Shown here in pieces: positions 48,760 to 61,361 of a DNA stretch of 64,000 bases. This stretch comes from Pterobdella sp. o SKG-2022 (lineage: Eukaryota > Annelida > Clitellata > Hirudinida > Piscicolidae). Position 1 is the first letter of the stretch. Each line of letters starts with the position of its first letter. A program made the position numbers and the translations under genes. The stretch lies in the NCBI GenBank assembly GCA_964035795.1, contig OZ038320.1, forward strand, positions 5,797,895-5,861,894, in the 5' to 3' direction. The notes under the pieces are model-generated. The model worked only from the letters and a program-made list of their open reading frames with translations. It was not told the DNA's origin and ran no database searches.

Positions 48760-51700
48760 CTACTCACACCAACCAACAATAAAGAGATTATTGTGATCGA
48801 GAATGGTGATGATGAAACCCAGGTTGAATTGACCTATGACCTTCATACGCTCGAATGATTCTTTGCTGGGTAATAATAATAATAATAAAAATAATAGTAG
48901 TAACAAAAAATGATGAAAACAACAGTAATAATGACAATAACAAGATCATTGAAAAATGAAAGAAAATTATCATTAAAAAAGCGAAATTTTTTAGCTTCAT
49001 AAAATTTATTATGAATATTATAATATTGATGAAGGTAAAGTCTTCAATTCATTTTGTTTGACTTTATCACTATCATTATTATCAATCATATTCAACAATA
49101 GATTTCTCAAGTTCTCATTACTCGATAGATCTTTCAAACTATTATTATTATTACTCGACAGATCTCTTAAGCTCCTCTTCAGCTTTCTGGTTGTCTCTCA
49201 CATTGATTTCTGCCTTGAACCTCCTTTCTTTCCTTTCTTCTCTATCGTCTGATGATGATAATAATAACTAAAGTAATAATAAAAATAATAATAATAGAGA
49301 ACATACCTACAATGAAGATATATAATAAAAAATAACTACAACTATAAATCTTGGTACTTGATAATTCAGTAAAAAAATGTGAAAATTCTATCTACCATTA
49401 ACAATAAAACCATAATCGTATATGAATCCCATAACCAAGTACAAAACAACCCACTCTCATTCTTCCCCTTGTGGAAATTATCTCTCAAATCTTGCATGCA
49501 AAACTCAACGAAAACCGTGTGTCTATTGGCGAAAAATTCCTTGTCGTCTTTATCGTATGATTCTCTCAATTCTCGGGTCTTTCTCACCAGTTTGTGGTCT
49601 CTTATTGTTGATATTTGAGCTTGTTTGCTTGTGATTCGATGTTCTGTAGGAGTCGATGATGTTGCTGATGATAATAATAAATAAATACAATATAATAACA
49701 TTTCAAACATAATTTTGTTTAGTTTCCTACCATTTTGCAATAACTACTAAAAACAAAAATAATATTAACTTATATAACGCAAAAAAGGAATAATCATTTA
49801 ACCTTGGAACCTGTTTGCAGCTATAACGATCTGTTTCTTATCAGTTATTATATTATCATTTTGTATATTTTTATTATTATTATTTTGTTTATTTATATTA
49901 TTATTATTATCTTGAATGCTTGAAGTATTTGTATTATGTTGTATATTATTATTATCGTTATTAGTATTATGTTTTTGAAGAGTATAATGCAATGGTTTAA
50001 GGTCAGTCTGTTGTAGATTTTGGATGGCAATGCTATCAACACTGGCTGTTATATCTGCAACAGTTTTGGTGTCTCAATAAGAATTAAATTGTGTTAAAAT
50101 TTTTTGAATTTATACGTTAAAATGTGGATTTTAAATACATATATTATTTAATTTATAAAAAAATTTTCTCAAATATAAAAAACTTTATTAAATACATCAT
50201 CTTCAACTAGGCAATAGATTGCAAAGATTTGGTAACCAAATGAGAAGCCCTGTATAAAATAACATAAAACTGAAATATTCATCAACATTGTTACCATGTG
50301 ATGTGTGTTTTGTATCGATGTGGTTGCTATTAGTGGCACTAAAATGAGGCTTTGATTCTGTCAGGTTCACTTCTATGCTATCATCCAGGGTACGTTCTGA
50401 AGGATTAAATGTGATGTGAGTGGAAGAGGAAAATTGTGATTGAAACATGAAGTTAATATATATTGAAACTTTCAGAAAATTGGAAAGTGCAATGCTAAAA
50501 ATAGTTTTGGAAACACTATTTAAATTCACTGTAATAATAATAAAAAATCCATAATAAATTTTAGAACTCGTCAGATTTTTTAAAATTTCATAAAAAATAA
50601 GTTTTAAAAAATAAAAATATGCAAAATAAAAAGAATAAAAATCATAATACTCTTTCTTATAATGATGAAAAAATAGATAAAGAACATGAACCAACGTTTC
50701 TTAATGGTTTTGATGCCCAATGGTGAACCATCCTTATCCTGACTACGTTTGAGTTTGAAAGAAGCTGCAATAATAAGAATAATAATAATAATAACGAAGA
50801 AAAAAAATAATACAAATAATAACAACATTAATAAAATTAATACATGACTGCAGAAACAACATAAACTTATGAACAACCAATAAAACCAACACAGTTAAAG
50901 AATATAACTCACAGAGCGATGGGCAGAGAGATGAGGTTTTGGAGAACATACTTTTGAGAGAAGCCTGTGTTATTAGTTATGTGATTGGTATTTTCAATTT
51001 TTTATTATTATGTATATTAATGCTGTTATGATGCAAATAATAACTTCATTATATTATGTCTTTTCTTCTTATTTCAATATCCTTACTCACATCTCTATTA
51101 ACTTTAATTATCAATAACTTTATAATCTGATTATCTTTTAGATTTTTATCAAATTAGTATAATCACAAATTTTACTTTATTTTTGTAACTATTATTATTA
51201 TTATTCTCATGACTCACCTTAATGATCATCATCAGCACCTTCTCATCTTGCATGAAGACCTGCCTCTTGTCTGGAGTAACATTCACATCCACACTTGCTA
51301 ATAAAGATAATAATAATATGAAAAAACAAAATAATTATGATAAAAATAAGTATAATAACTAGCGTAACGAAAATAGTAAAAATACAAAAAAAAAGCCCAT
51401 CAGTTTTTACACATTTTTTATTGATTATTATTTTAATATTTATTTTTTATGGATTATTTTAATATTTATTTTTTATTGATTATTATCTTAATATTTTTTA
51501 TCACGAATTATTCATATTATCTTTATCATCACAAACAAGTAGAAGTGGTAATGTTGATAAGTATGAAGGGGTTTTGACCACCATTGAACATGTGGTACAC
51601 CTCGTTTATCAGCCTCGTTATCTGATTGGGGTTAGTTTGATAGTAAATCAATCAATATTAATAAAAAAAATAATAACACTAAAAATAATAAATATTTATA

Positions 51701-54700
51701 GCCAAAACAAAAACAGTAATACACTTACTACTACTACTACTACTACTAAAAGTACAACTATTACTACTACTACTCCTAATAATAATAATAATTTACTTTA
51801 TTATTATCAAAAGGCCTTTTGTTGATGAAGAGGAACTGTCGATCGCTGCTACTCCTTCCTTTGCCATGCTCTGCTGACGATATGTATCCCTCTATCCTGT
51901 ATCAATAATAATAATAATAATTTTTGAAGTAAAATAACCGGAAAACATTATAATAGAAAGAAACACTATGGTTTTAAGAGAAATTATTCCACTTGGTGTC
52001 TGTATCTATTAATTTGAAAATAATAATAATGATAATAATAATTTAAAAATAATAATCATAAAGTATAAAAAAATAGGTTTAAAACAAACTTGAATGAGTG
52101 ATGAAAAGGAGACCTAATGTTGAACTCCTTAAGAAGATCAGTGTCAGGTTCTGCCATTACAAACTCTACAAGACAATTCCACTGTGTATGTGATATTAGT
52201 ACTGTTATAAGGTAAATTGTGAGTGTTTTGGAAGTATTACGAAAGTAGTGGGATCGAATCCCGCTTTGGGATGCTATTGTATAGATCATTTATATTACTA
52301 GAGTATCTATTATGTTGGAAACAAAGCTTATAACAATGAAAATTAATGAAACACAATTTTTTTTACAGATTAAAAAGCAAAAATGCCGATGAAGTGTATA
52401 CAGCACGTAGATTTAACCTGTTTAACTCCAAATACGTCAATAATGTTGGTTTTAATGCTTGTGTTGCCGTTGAGTTTAAGCACTGTTGAGCTGTGATGTT
52501 GGGGAAAAGTCACGGAAGTCAACAATCAACTAAATGCCTCATATTCTAAGGCCATATCAACATTTCTAACATCATCTCACTTTTGATCAACCCCTCGTCT
52601 CATACAACATTTATCCATAAACCCTATGACTCCAACACCAACCTCCACCCACCTCCTATTCTGGCTCTGATTCACCATGTTTAACTTGACTCCCTCACAC
52701 ATCAGACAGTACCCTGATATGTTGGTTACCATCTTATTAAACTCCTTAGTTATGTTCTTCTCCAACTCTTTCTTTCTTACAGGCAGTGACTGGAACAGGT
52801 CTTCAACTGTCACTGTTGTTCCTACCTGGTGGTGGTGAAATATATGATAACTGTATTGATGCTTTTTTATACATGGAGTAACGCCTGTAAAACCAAACAA
52901 CCAAACAACTACAATCTTGATTTAGGGTGACCTTATTGTTATCTCAGATGCTTGTTTCAGTGCTTATTACTATCCATCAAATTTTCAATACGTATTACTA
53001 TATGCAGTTATGAAAATGAAAATTTTTTTATATAAAAAAAATAATATGGTCCATATTAGAATAAGAAAAACAATAAAAATCAACATTAATCATCATCATC
53101 ATCATCATCAACATTTTATTATAGACAGTTTCTTTCCTTTTTCCAAAGGGTCACTGACTTCTTTCCATGACCTAACCCTCTCCTTCCATTTCACCTTGTC
53201 ATAGCCATCTTCAAGAACTAATCCAAGACCACGACAAAGGTTTTCCATCATCCCTTTACAGGTTAACCTTGGCCTTCCCCTTCCTCTACTACCTTCAACC
53301 TCAAACCTCCACGCCTGTTTGACACAGTCGTCATCTTCTTTTCTTACTACATGACCCAGCCATCTCAAACTCCCTTGCCTCACCACTTCAACGATCGTAC
53401 AATCCAACCCCAATCTAACCATTAACTCCTTTGTACTCACGCCATCAGCTAGCTGCACATCACACATCATTCTAAGCATCCGTTTTTCTACTCTTCTCAA
53501 AATACTCTCTTCAACGGATCTTACTACCCAGGTTTCCGAGCCATATGTCATGACAGGCCTCACATATGTCCTATAAATTTGTCCTTTAATATTCCATGTG
53601 TGTCTTTTACCACATAACATAGAAGACACACTGTTGACTGCCTTCCAGCCCAGCCCGATCCTTCGTGTAACAGCTAGCTCACTTCCTCCTCCACCATTCA
53701 CCTCGTCTCCTAAATAACAATAACTATTTATCCTCTCCAACTCACCTAAACAACCATTTGAAGCATTCTTACATTCCACGTTTGCACCATTCATACAAAC
53801 CCTAAATTCAAAATTTCTATTCATCCTATGAGAAACTCTCTTTACCCTAGCACACCACGCATGAATCTACTTCTTACATGTCTTGCACCTCACTCAATTT
53901 ACCTTAGACCTCTTACCACACACACCACCTGGATCAATCTTAGCCAAGACAACAACCCCACCACCACCACTACTTTCCATGACCTTGTCTTCCCCAGATT
54001 AACCTTCAATCCTTTCCCTTCAAAGGCTGCCTTCCAACGGATGAATTGTGTTTCTAGTTCCTCCATAGTCTCTGCCATCAAAACCAAATCATTTGCATAA
54101 AGCAGTTCATATAAAGCACCTTTTCTTCCGTCTTCCGACAATACGTCTAGCACTATTGAAAACAAAAACGGCGAGAGAACCGATCCTTGATAGACACCTA
54201 CACCAACATCATTCTTACGAATGTCCACCTCCAACCTTAACCCGCGTTTTTGCTCCTTTGTACATCGACATTACTGCCTGAACCAACCTTTCCGGGACTA
54301 ACTTCTTTCTCAGCGCCCATTCAATCACCTTTCTTGGTACCCGATCAAAAGCCTTCTCCAAATCAACAAAACAGATAAAAAGCTTCCTATTCTTCTCAAG
54401 ATAGCTTTCCTGCATTCTCCTAAGAATAAAAATAGCGTCCACTGTGCTTCTGCTAGGCATACAACCAAATTGCATTTAGTCAACTTTCACTAACCTTCTT
54501 AACCTCTTCTCCATCAACCTTTCCACAACTTTCATACCATGCTCTAAAAGCTTTACACCTCAATAGCTCGCACTGTCCATAACGCTATTTTTCTTCTTAT
54601 AAATGGGAACAACTGTACTCATTCTCCAGTCATGAGGCATATCCATTCCATTGAGGATTTCATTTGCTATTTGCAAAATAACTTGCTTACCATGTGGAGA

Positions 54701-56225
54701 AGCAGCTAGGTGCTTTTTGACAATTCCAGTTGGACCACTGGCCTTGCCATTCTTCATGATTCCTACCACTCTTTCCACTTCGTTCATAGCAAATGGTTCC
54801 ATGGGACCTTTAACCACTTCTACATTCACCATCCCATCCCATGGATTCTTCTCATTCATGATGGCCTCCATGTGCTCTTTCCACACTCTCTTCTGACCAT
54901 CCTCGGCAAATACAATCTTCCCATTTTCGTCTTTAATGCAATTATTACCTGCTAAGTCGTTTGCTTCTTTCTTCATCATTCTCATTCTACGGAATACGAA
55001 ATTTCTGTCATTCCGTATCTCCTTCAAAAAATAAAAAATAAATTTAACAAAATATAAAAAATTCACCTCTCTAGCACAGCGAGAGGATGATGTGATATTG
55101 CCATTATGGTCATATGTTATCTTACTTGCTACCTTGCTTGTGCTTGTGCGAGTTGAGATACTCAGTTTGCTGGTGGGTGGTGAAATATTTAGCAAACTGA
55201 TTGATATTTTTTGTTTGAGTTGTTTTATTTTTCGTTACATTTATATTCATTATATTTTATTAATGATCTCTCAAAAACTGTGTGAGATATAGATAGATTG
55301 AGGGGTGGATAGAGATGAATAAACATAGAAACGAATATGCAGATAAATTAAAAATAAAAACAAGAAAAAATTCATAATAACAACAATAAATTAATAATAA
55401 CAATAAACAGACAGACCTCAAAGAACATAAGGAACTCAAAGCCTCACCCCTGAAGCCAAAGGTCTCCACAGTTGAGAGATCACTGAAGGCTGAGATCTTT
55501 GAGGTGAAATGCTTGAGGGCTGTTGAAAGTTTTGTTTTGTGTCTCATTAATATAATTTGATATTTTTTAAACTCCTGTTTTTAACCTGTTGCTAAGTATG
55601 AGATAAAAAAATTAAATAGATTCATCTTTGACTAAAGAATTCAATGTAATAAAAATAGAAATGATTAAAACAAACTCAAAGCCTGGAAATTGCTCTCATC
55701 CACACCACACCCATCATCTATCACCTCGATCAAGTCTAATCCACTGTTCTTCAGCCTTATTGCTGTTATAAATTAACATAGTTTAATCAAACAGCTTCAA
55801 GGTTTTCTTTAGCTTGGAATTTTCTTAAAGATTCTAAATTATTTTAACAGGGTAACAAGAGACGTTTTCTAGTAGAAAAATCATTTTCATGAATAATAAA
55901 ATTTTACAATTGATGAAAAACATAATGTGATCAATTTTAACAAACAATGCATTAGTTATTTCGATGGAAAAAACTTTTAGAAACTTGTTAGTATGTTTCT
56001 AATCAGTGTTTTTATGGTTACAGAATAAAATAATAAGCCTACTTATGTTCTTAGCACCAGCATCTAAAGAATTCTCCAAAAGTTCTTTGACAGCAGTTGA
56101 CAGAGTCAACACAACTTGACCAGAACATAATCTATTGTGAGTTAAATATTGTATTTATTATTTCTTAAAAAAGTTAAATTTTTCAACCTGTGAACTGATC
56201 CTTTGTCAATAGCTTTAATTTCCAT
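46687..56225 (-). CDS. PMS2: mismatch repair endonuclease PMS2, complete (25 exons, 788 aa)
   Basis: The MutL-alpha subunit that nicks DNA in mismatch repair as a dimer with MLH1. Minus-strand exons: 56188-56225, 56043-56131, 55676-55762, 55417-55519, 55067-55160, 52653-52825, 52418-52490, 52090-52163, 51797-51896, 51537-51621, 51218-51297, 50913-50964, 50696-50764, 50295-50396, 49803-50054, 49455-49664, 49155-49248, 48774-48865, 48530-48608, 48013-48113, 47662-47730, 47508-47545, 47335-47439, 47103-47138, 46687-46758. They keep phase and sum to 2367 nt. The N-terminus [13 protein letters not shown] is followed by GHKL ATPase motifs [17 protein letters not shown] and [14 protein letters not shown]. 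The C-terminal endonuclease motif [12 protein letters not shown] (DQHAxxExxxxE), ACRKSV and CPHGRP are intact. The linker has an Asn-rich segment (exon 49803-50054). Intron 5 holds a truncated RTE LINE. Human PMS2 is 862 aa; the shorter linker explains the difference. Confidence 0.95.
48219..48345. mobile_element. MITE-like inverted-repeat element, copy 2 with intact ends
   Basis: Begins AAGGTCAACAAACACAAAGT and ends AATACTTTTGCTGACCTT, its near reverse complement. The interior (GTGAGACTTTTTGT... GGAAAGCTTCGTGTC) matches the interior of the 8218 element. It is flanked by TTA/TAA, consistent with a TA (Tc1/mariner-type) or TTAA target. It lies in a PMS2 intron between exons 48013-48113 and 48530-48608 and has no coding capacity. 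Confidence 0.8.
53091..55022 (-). mobile_element. 5'-truncated RTE LINE, copy 2
   Basis: Same family as 29996-33293: the reverse transcriptase, Cys/His finger and C-terminal parts align almost residue for residue. The copy starts within the region before the RT (match ends at about 55022, after TTCCGTATCTCCT), the typical outcome of incomplete target-primed reverse transcription. It lies in PMS2 intron 5 (52826-55066) in the same orientation as the gene. The catalytic box reads YAND (near 54086-54098) instead of YADD, and a TGA replaces an Arg codon near 54560, so it is dead. The (ATG)n tail is read on the plus strand at 53091-53112, followed by about 20 bp absent from copy 1. Confidence 0.92.
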
Positions 56226-58645
56226 TTGAAGTTATATTATCCTTTAAATCAATAAAAATTTCTAAATTTTGAAGAATATTTAAACATTGAGCTTCAATTA
56301 AAACTTGGCGGGTTTAAGTTATTTTACTTTTAGCCTATGTAGAAAGCAAATATGTTTTAATTATTTTATAATATCCACTATATTATTATTAGAAAAATTC
56401 ATTTATCAACACTTCAAAAATAAATTCAAAAATTTATATCTGGTTTAGAAACAAATTCATTTGCTAGATAGTTTATAAACTAATCAATGTTTTTGGTTGT
56501 TATATACAGTTGTTTTCAAGTAAGTTACTTGAAAATGTTATTTTGATAACAAAAAACTTCTTATCTTAATAAAGTTACTAGTGTTCTGAAATATTACTCA
56601 TTTTATTGTGGCTTTTGAAAAAATCATTATGTTGTGTAATTTTAAAGCTATTGTTTATTATCTAGGACCCATTCAACCTAGCGATATCGATACTCCCTTA
56701 TAAGATGTATTTAAGTGAATTCAATATTTTTTATCAAGTCGATCAAGATGTCGATTTGAAGTTTAATTATAAAACAAGATTTTATTTAAAATTGCAATTA
56801 GAATAATTTAAATAATATCGTATGAATGATAACAAAATTCAAACAAAATGATTGATTACAAAAACTAAAAATTTTGACTATCTTGCTACCAATCATAGAA
56901 TTATTTAAATTAATTATTCTGTCATAATAATTCCATGTATATACCTTATCAATTAAAAAATTATCGCTAAGAATTGTGCTAGTGATATTTTTGTATAGGC
57001 TTTAAATAAGCCTTTGGAAAACTCTTTGATTGAAGCATACACACAATAAAAAAGCAGGTTAATTATTATTATTATTTTAATATTAAATCAATGAAAATTA
57101 AAAATGAACCCTAAAAAATGAAAATTTAATCAAAAAGGTGAAAAATCATTGAATATTCGATTATAAAAAGGAATGATAACAATAAAAGTAAAAGCAAAAT
57201 AGAACAAAACTAGCTGTTAGAATTTTTTTCAAAAAACAAAATTAAAATTAAAAATATAACAACAAAAAGTAATGAAAATTAATAAAAATAATAATAATAT
57301 CAAAATAAAAAAATAATTTTTATACAGAATGAATGCTCAATGCTGAAAAAAAATGATATTTTAGAAAAAAAAATTAATTTCATCAAACTAATATATACAT
57401 CGTGAAATTCAATTTGAAAATTTGAACACATCATTAATATGTAAAAATTATAAAATCAAAGAATTTTTCATTGAAAAAAAATAAATTAAATAAAGCGGAA
57501 AAAATGAGAATTAAATTTAAAAAAACTAAATGAGCCATGATTGGAATTAAAAGAAAATCAAATAAGACGCTTATGTTGGCTTTGGAATGATTAGGACCCA
57601 TAAATGGATACGTTCAATATGTGGAAACATTTGTAAGTTTAAATGGACGGTTGTTTATAAGCTGAAGATCTTTTTTGAAAATTAAACTAAGTATTAAGAA
57701 GCTTTGTTGTAAATTAATTATAATTGAGTGTTATTTTAGATTAGATTCTTGGGTTTGTATACAACCTAATGATGATAATATATGTTTTAAAAATTTTTTT
57801 TTTGAATGAATTATATTGAACGATTAAAACGGACAGTTGTGAGTCAACAAAAAGCACATCCTACCATATAAAACACATTTAATTAAACATATCACATAAA
57901 GCTTAAAATACTCAGTTTCAAAGAAATATGCGTTGTTTAATAGATAAAATGTATTGATATTGGATTAAAGACACAGGCAATTGAAATTTTATCTAAAAGC
58001 ATTGGGTAAATTAATTTTAAAATTTGAAAACTTCATATAGACTTTTAAAAAGTATTTATGAATCATGCTAAATTAATTATGTCTTAATTATGAAAACTCT
58101 TGAAAATTACATATAAAATGCATAAAAATCTACGTTAGATGTGTAAAAAATCTATGAACACCACCCACATATTTGTGTAAATTACATTTAAGTCTACGTC
58201 AATTACATAGCAATGTATGTAAATTACATGAATATCAATATAAATTACATATAAATCTGTGTAAATTACTATTTAAATTACTATGTGAACTACATATGAA
58301 TCCGTGCAAATTTAATATAAATTCGTGTAAATAACGTTTGAATCTGTAAATTACATAGTTTCTTGTTTACAGCTTTTGTAAGATATATTATATAAAAATG
58401 CAGGACTATTAATTCGAAAAGATTTAAATATGCTTCCGTTTGTTATTTATGAATCACGAGTAAATATACCTTAAGATTCATAGAATAAATAACTACCTTG
58501 AAAATTTATGCATTTTAAAGTCAAAAAAGTTGAATAGAATATTAATTTAAATGAAAACAACAAAAATAATACCAATAATAAAAAAATAAAAAATGCATTA
58601 TTAATAAAACAAATCAGAAATGCATTAGTGATGTGCATTTTTCTT
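56226..58645. other. intergenic region between PMS2 and the TBC-domain gene
   Basis: About 2.4 kb, very AT-rich. It contains the PMS2 promoter side and the 3' flank of the TBC gene; both are transcribed leftward. Apart from a degenerate tandem repeat at about 58105-58360, no gene, RNA gene or recognisable element is visible. Confidence 0.6.
58105..58360. repeat. degenerate tandem repeat with TAAATTACAT core
   Basis: A unit of roughly 20-26 bp resembling GTGTAAATTACATATAAATCT recurs about ten times with substitutions and length changes (for example TTTGTGTAAATTACATTTAAG, TGTATGTAAATTACATGAAT, TCTGTGTAAATTACTATTTA). It lies about 300 bp beyond the TBC gene stop codon. Confidence 0.7.
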
Positions 58646-61321
58646 TCATAATTTAGTCGAAAAGTTGCCGCTATGATAAGAAAATTTATTATCATTATTA
58701 TTAGTATTGTTTCTGTTATTAAATTCTGGACTATATTTATTAGCTTTAAAATAACCCCGATTACTCATAGAAACATAATGAATATTATTATTATTATTGT
58801 TAAAAGAATCATCATGACCACCGACATAAACACGCGACACATGGGCTGGTTGGGCAATATTATTCACTTTGTTGGAATATTTTTTCATTCCTCCAATAGG
58901 TGGCGCGTTGAATAGTGTTTGATGTTGAAGATTATAGCTATTATTATGTTTATTATTCAATTTATTGTGATAAAAAATATCATTATTATTAGTAAAGTAA
59001 TATTTAGTATTTTTGGGTAGCCCGCTATGACTAACGTATGTTTTTAATTGAAGACTATTATTATTAGTATTTAAATTATTATTATCAAAAACAACGTTCT
59101 TTGTCATTTGGTTATTGGCCATTCTATTAATAGAACCGGAACTGCCACTAAAAGAGAGTTTATTATTGTTGATATAACTGGTACTGCTACTCTTAATAAA
59201 ACCTATATTTTTATGCTTAATATATCTTTGGTTAAGATCATTGTTTGGTATGGTTCTTGTATTACTAATTATCTGCTCAAAAGTATTATTATTGTTGTTA
59301 TTTAAGATATTATTATTTATATTATTTCTGTTATTATTATTGATCAAATCTGTGAAGGTATCATTGTTTTTGATAAAAACATCGTCATCTTTGATGACAA
59401 CAACGGAAACCTTTTGCTCCATGTTCTGGGCTGTAATTGGGTAAAAATCTTTGCTATTTACAGAACTGTACGAACGATCACTATTATAACTGAAGTTATT
59501 ATTATTTTTATTATTATAATTATTAATATTATAACTAGCGTTACTATTATTGTTGTTATTATTATTATTGATGTTATTATTATTATTATTCAGACCAACA
59601 TTTCTATTACTTGTGTATCTTTTGATGATTTTGACATTCTTTTGAGGCACATGGGCATTGGTGGTGTAATCGTTAGGTTGTGGTGCTGTGTTTTTCAATG
59701 GAGTAAGATAGACATCGCTATCACTATTGTTATTATCATTAACATTATGATTATTATTATTAATATTATTTTTATTATTGTGATTATTATTATTTTTATT
59801 ATTAATCGTGAGATTTTTCGTATTATGAATGTTATCGTCAATGCTAATGATATTATCATAGCTGTTGTCGTTACTATAGGTACGGCAAACTACGTGCTTG
59901 TTAGCATCGTTTAGCCTTGATAAAGCTGTTAAGTTGTCATATAGTTCTATATCATTACCAGCTGTATGCTTTGACTTGTTATTATGAATGTTTGTGTTGT
60001 ATTGGTGGGTAGCTGGGTTGTTTTCATCGATAGAGTTTTTGGCATTTTCATTAATATTATTACTATTCATGTTGTGATAAATGTTAGTGTGGTTTCTAGT
60101 ATTGGACAGTTCATTATCATATATATAACCATCAACATTATTTCTGTTAGTATTTTTGTTATTACTCTTACTATTACTCTCTCCGCCATCGTATTTAACA
60201 TCATTGCTATGAAGTTTCCGATAAAAATTCTTATCACTAATGTGATAATACCCTTCTTCCTCCCCATAATCATCATCATCATTGCTAAGAGAAGATGAGG
60301 CTGAGCTGAGAGCGTTGCGATATGATAATTGGTCTAATGATGGGGATGACATTACCGAGCGTTCTGATTTGACTTTTGGCGTTTGTCTGTTGTGGTGAGT
60401 GGGTGGTTGGTGAAAGGGTGTAGTGATTGGGTAGTGGTGGATTGGTGGTTAGTGGAAAGAAGTTTCCAAAAAAGGAAAAAAAGTTTATAAAAAATAAAAA
60501 ATAGTGATTAACTAGTTGAAAATCGAATAATAAAAAACAAAGGTTAAAAATAAGCACCAACTTCAAATGCTCAACTACTAACAGCTTATTGGTCTCCTCC
60601 TTCCACCCTTGAACCATCGTCTCCACTCCTTCAATGGGACCTAAGTGCATTGATTTTATGGAGAGTTATATGACGTTTGGACTTATTAATAGTGAAACAT
60701 TGAGGCTGAATTTTATAAGTAGCTGGTTACACGAATAGTAAATAGATGCTAAGAAGGTGCACGAGAAACAGAAAAAATTCTAAAAAATATTATCATTCTT
60801 CGAGATAAGGAAATAACTGCAGGTAAAATTTGATGATTCAATAGATTCAATAGATATATATAGCTAAATAATTATTTTGATTTTAAAATATTTCAAAATA
60901 ATGCCATCATTAATTCCATTTGGAAGCCCAGATGGCAAAGCGTCAAGATCGAGCTCAAAGACACGGAGTTCAATCCTTGTCCAAGCACCGTTCCCAGCAC
61001 CTTAACTGCCATACATCTCTATATAAACACCCATTCACTCATCAAATCACCTCCATTGGTGGGTATCTTGAGAGTATCTCGAACATCCATGACGTCACTC
61101 TTAGATATGTCGTCTGTGATGGGCTCTCTTATTTTTCGGATCTTTTTAAAAATAACGGAAATATTATTATTTTGATTTTTTATGTTATTTTGAGATTTAT
61201 TATTATATTTATTATTATATTTAATTATTATATTTTATTATTAAAAAAACACCAACCTGAGCCCCGAAGTAAGTAGCTTCGAAATAGTCATAATTTTCAT
61301 TATTTTGATTACCACCATCAC

Positions 61322-61361
<40 letters not shown>

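Noticed and set aside
52240..52262. tRNA B-box-like GGATCGAATCCC hairpin
   Set aside because: Forms only a T-arm-like hairpin; no complete tRNA structure around it.
59108..60298. Several long plus-strand reading frames rich in Ile and Val
   Set aside because: They are the antisense of AAT/ATT-type codons in the Asn-rich exon on the minus strand; composition is hydrophobic nonsense and there are no splice or family signals.
60905..61015. Possible extra minus-strand exon of the TBC gene (ELRVFELDLDALPSGLPNGI)
   Set aside because: No usable donor follows it, and joining the exon ending at 61039 directly to the one starting at 60640 restores phase; it remains a faint possibility as unrelated coding remnant.
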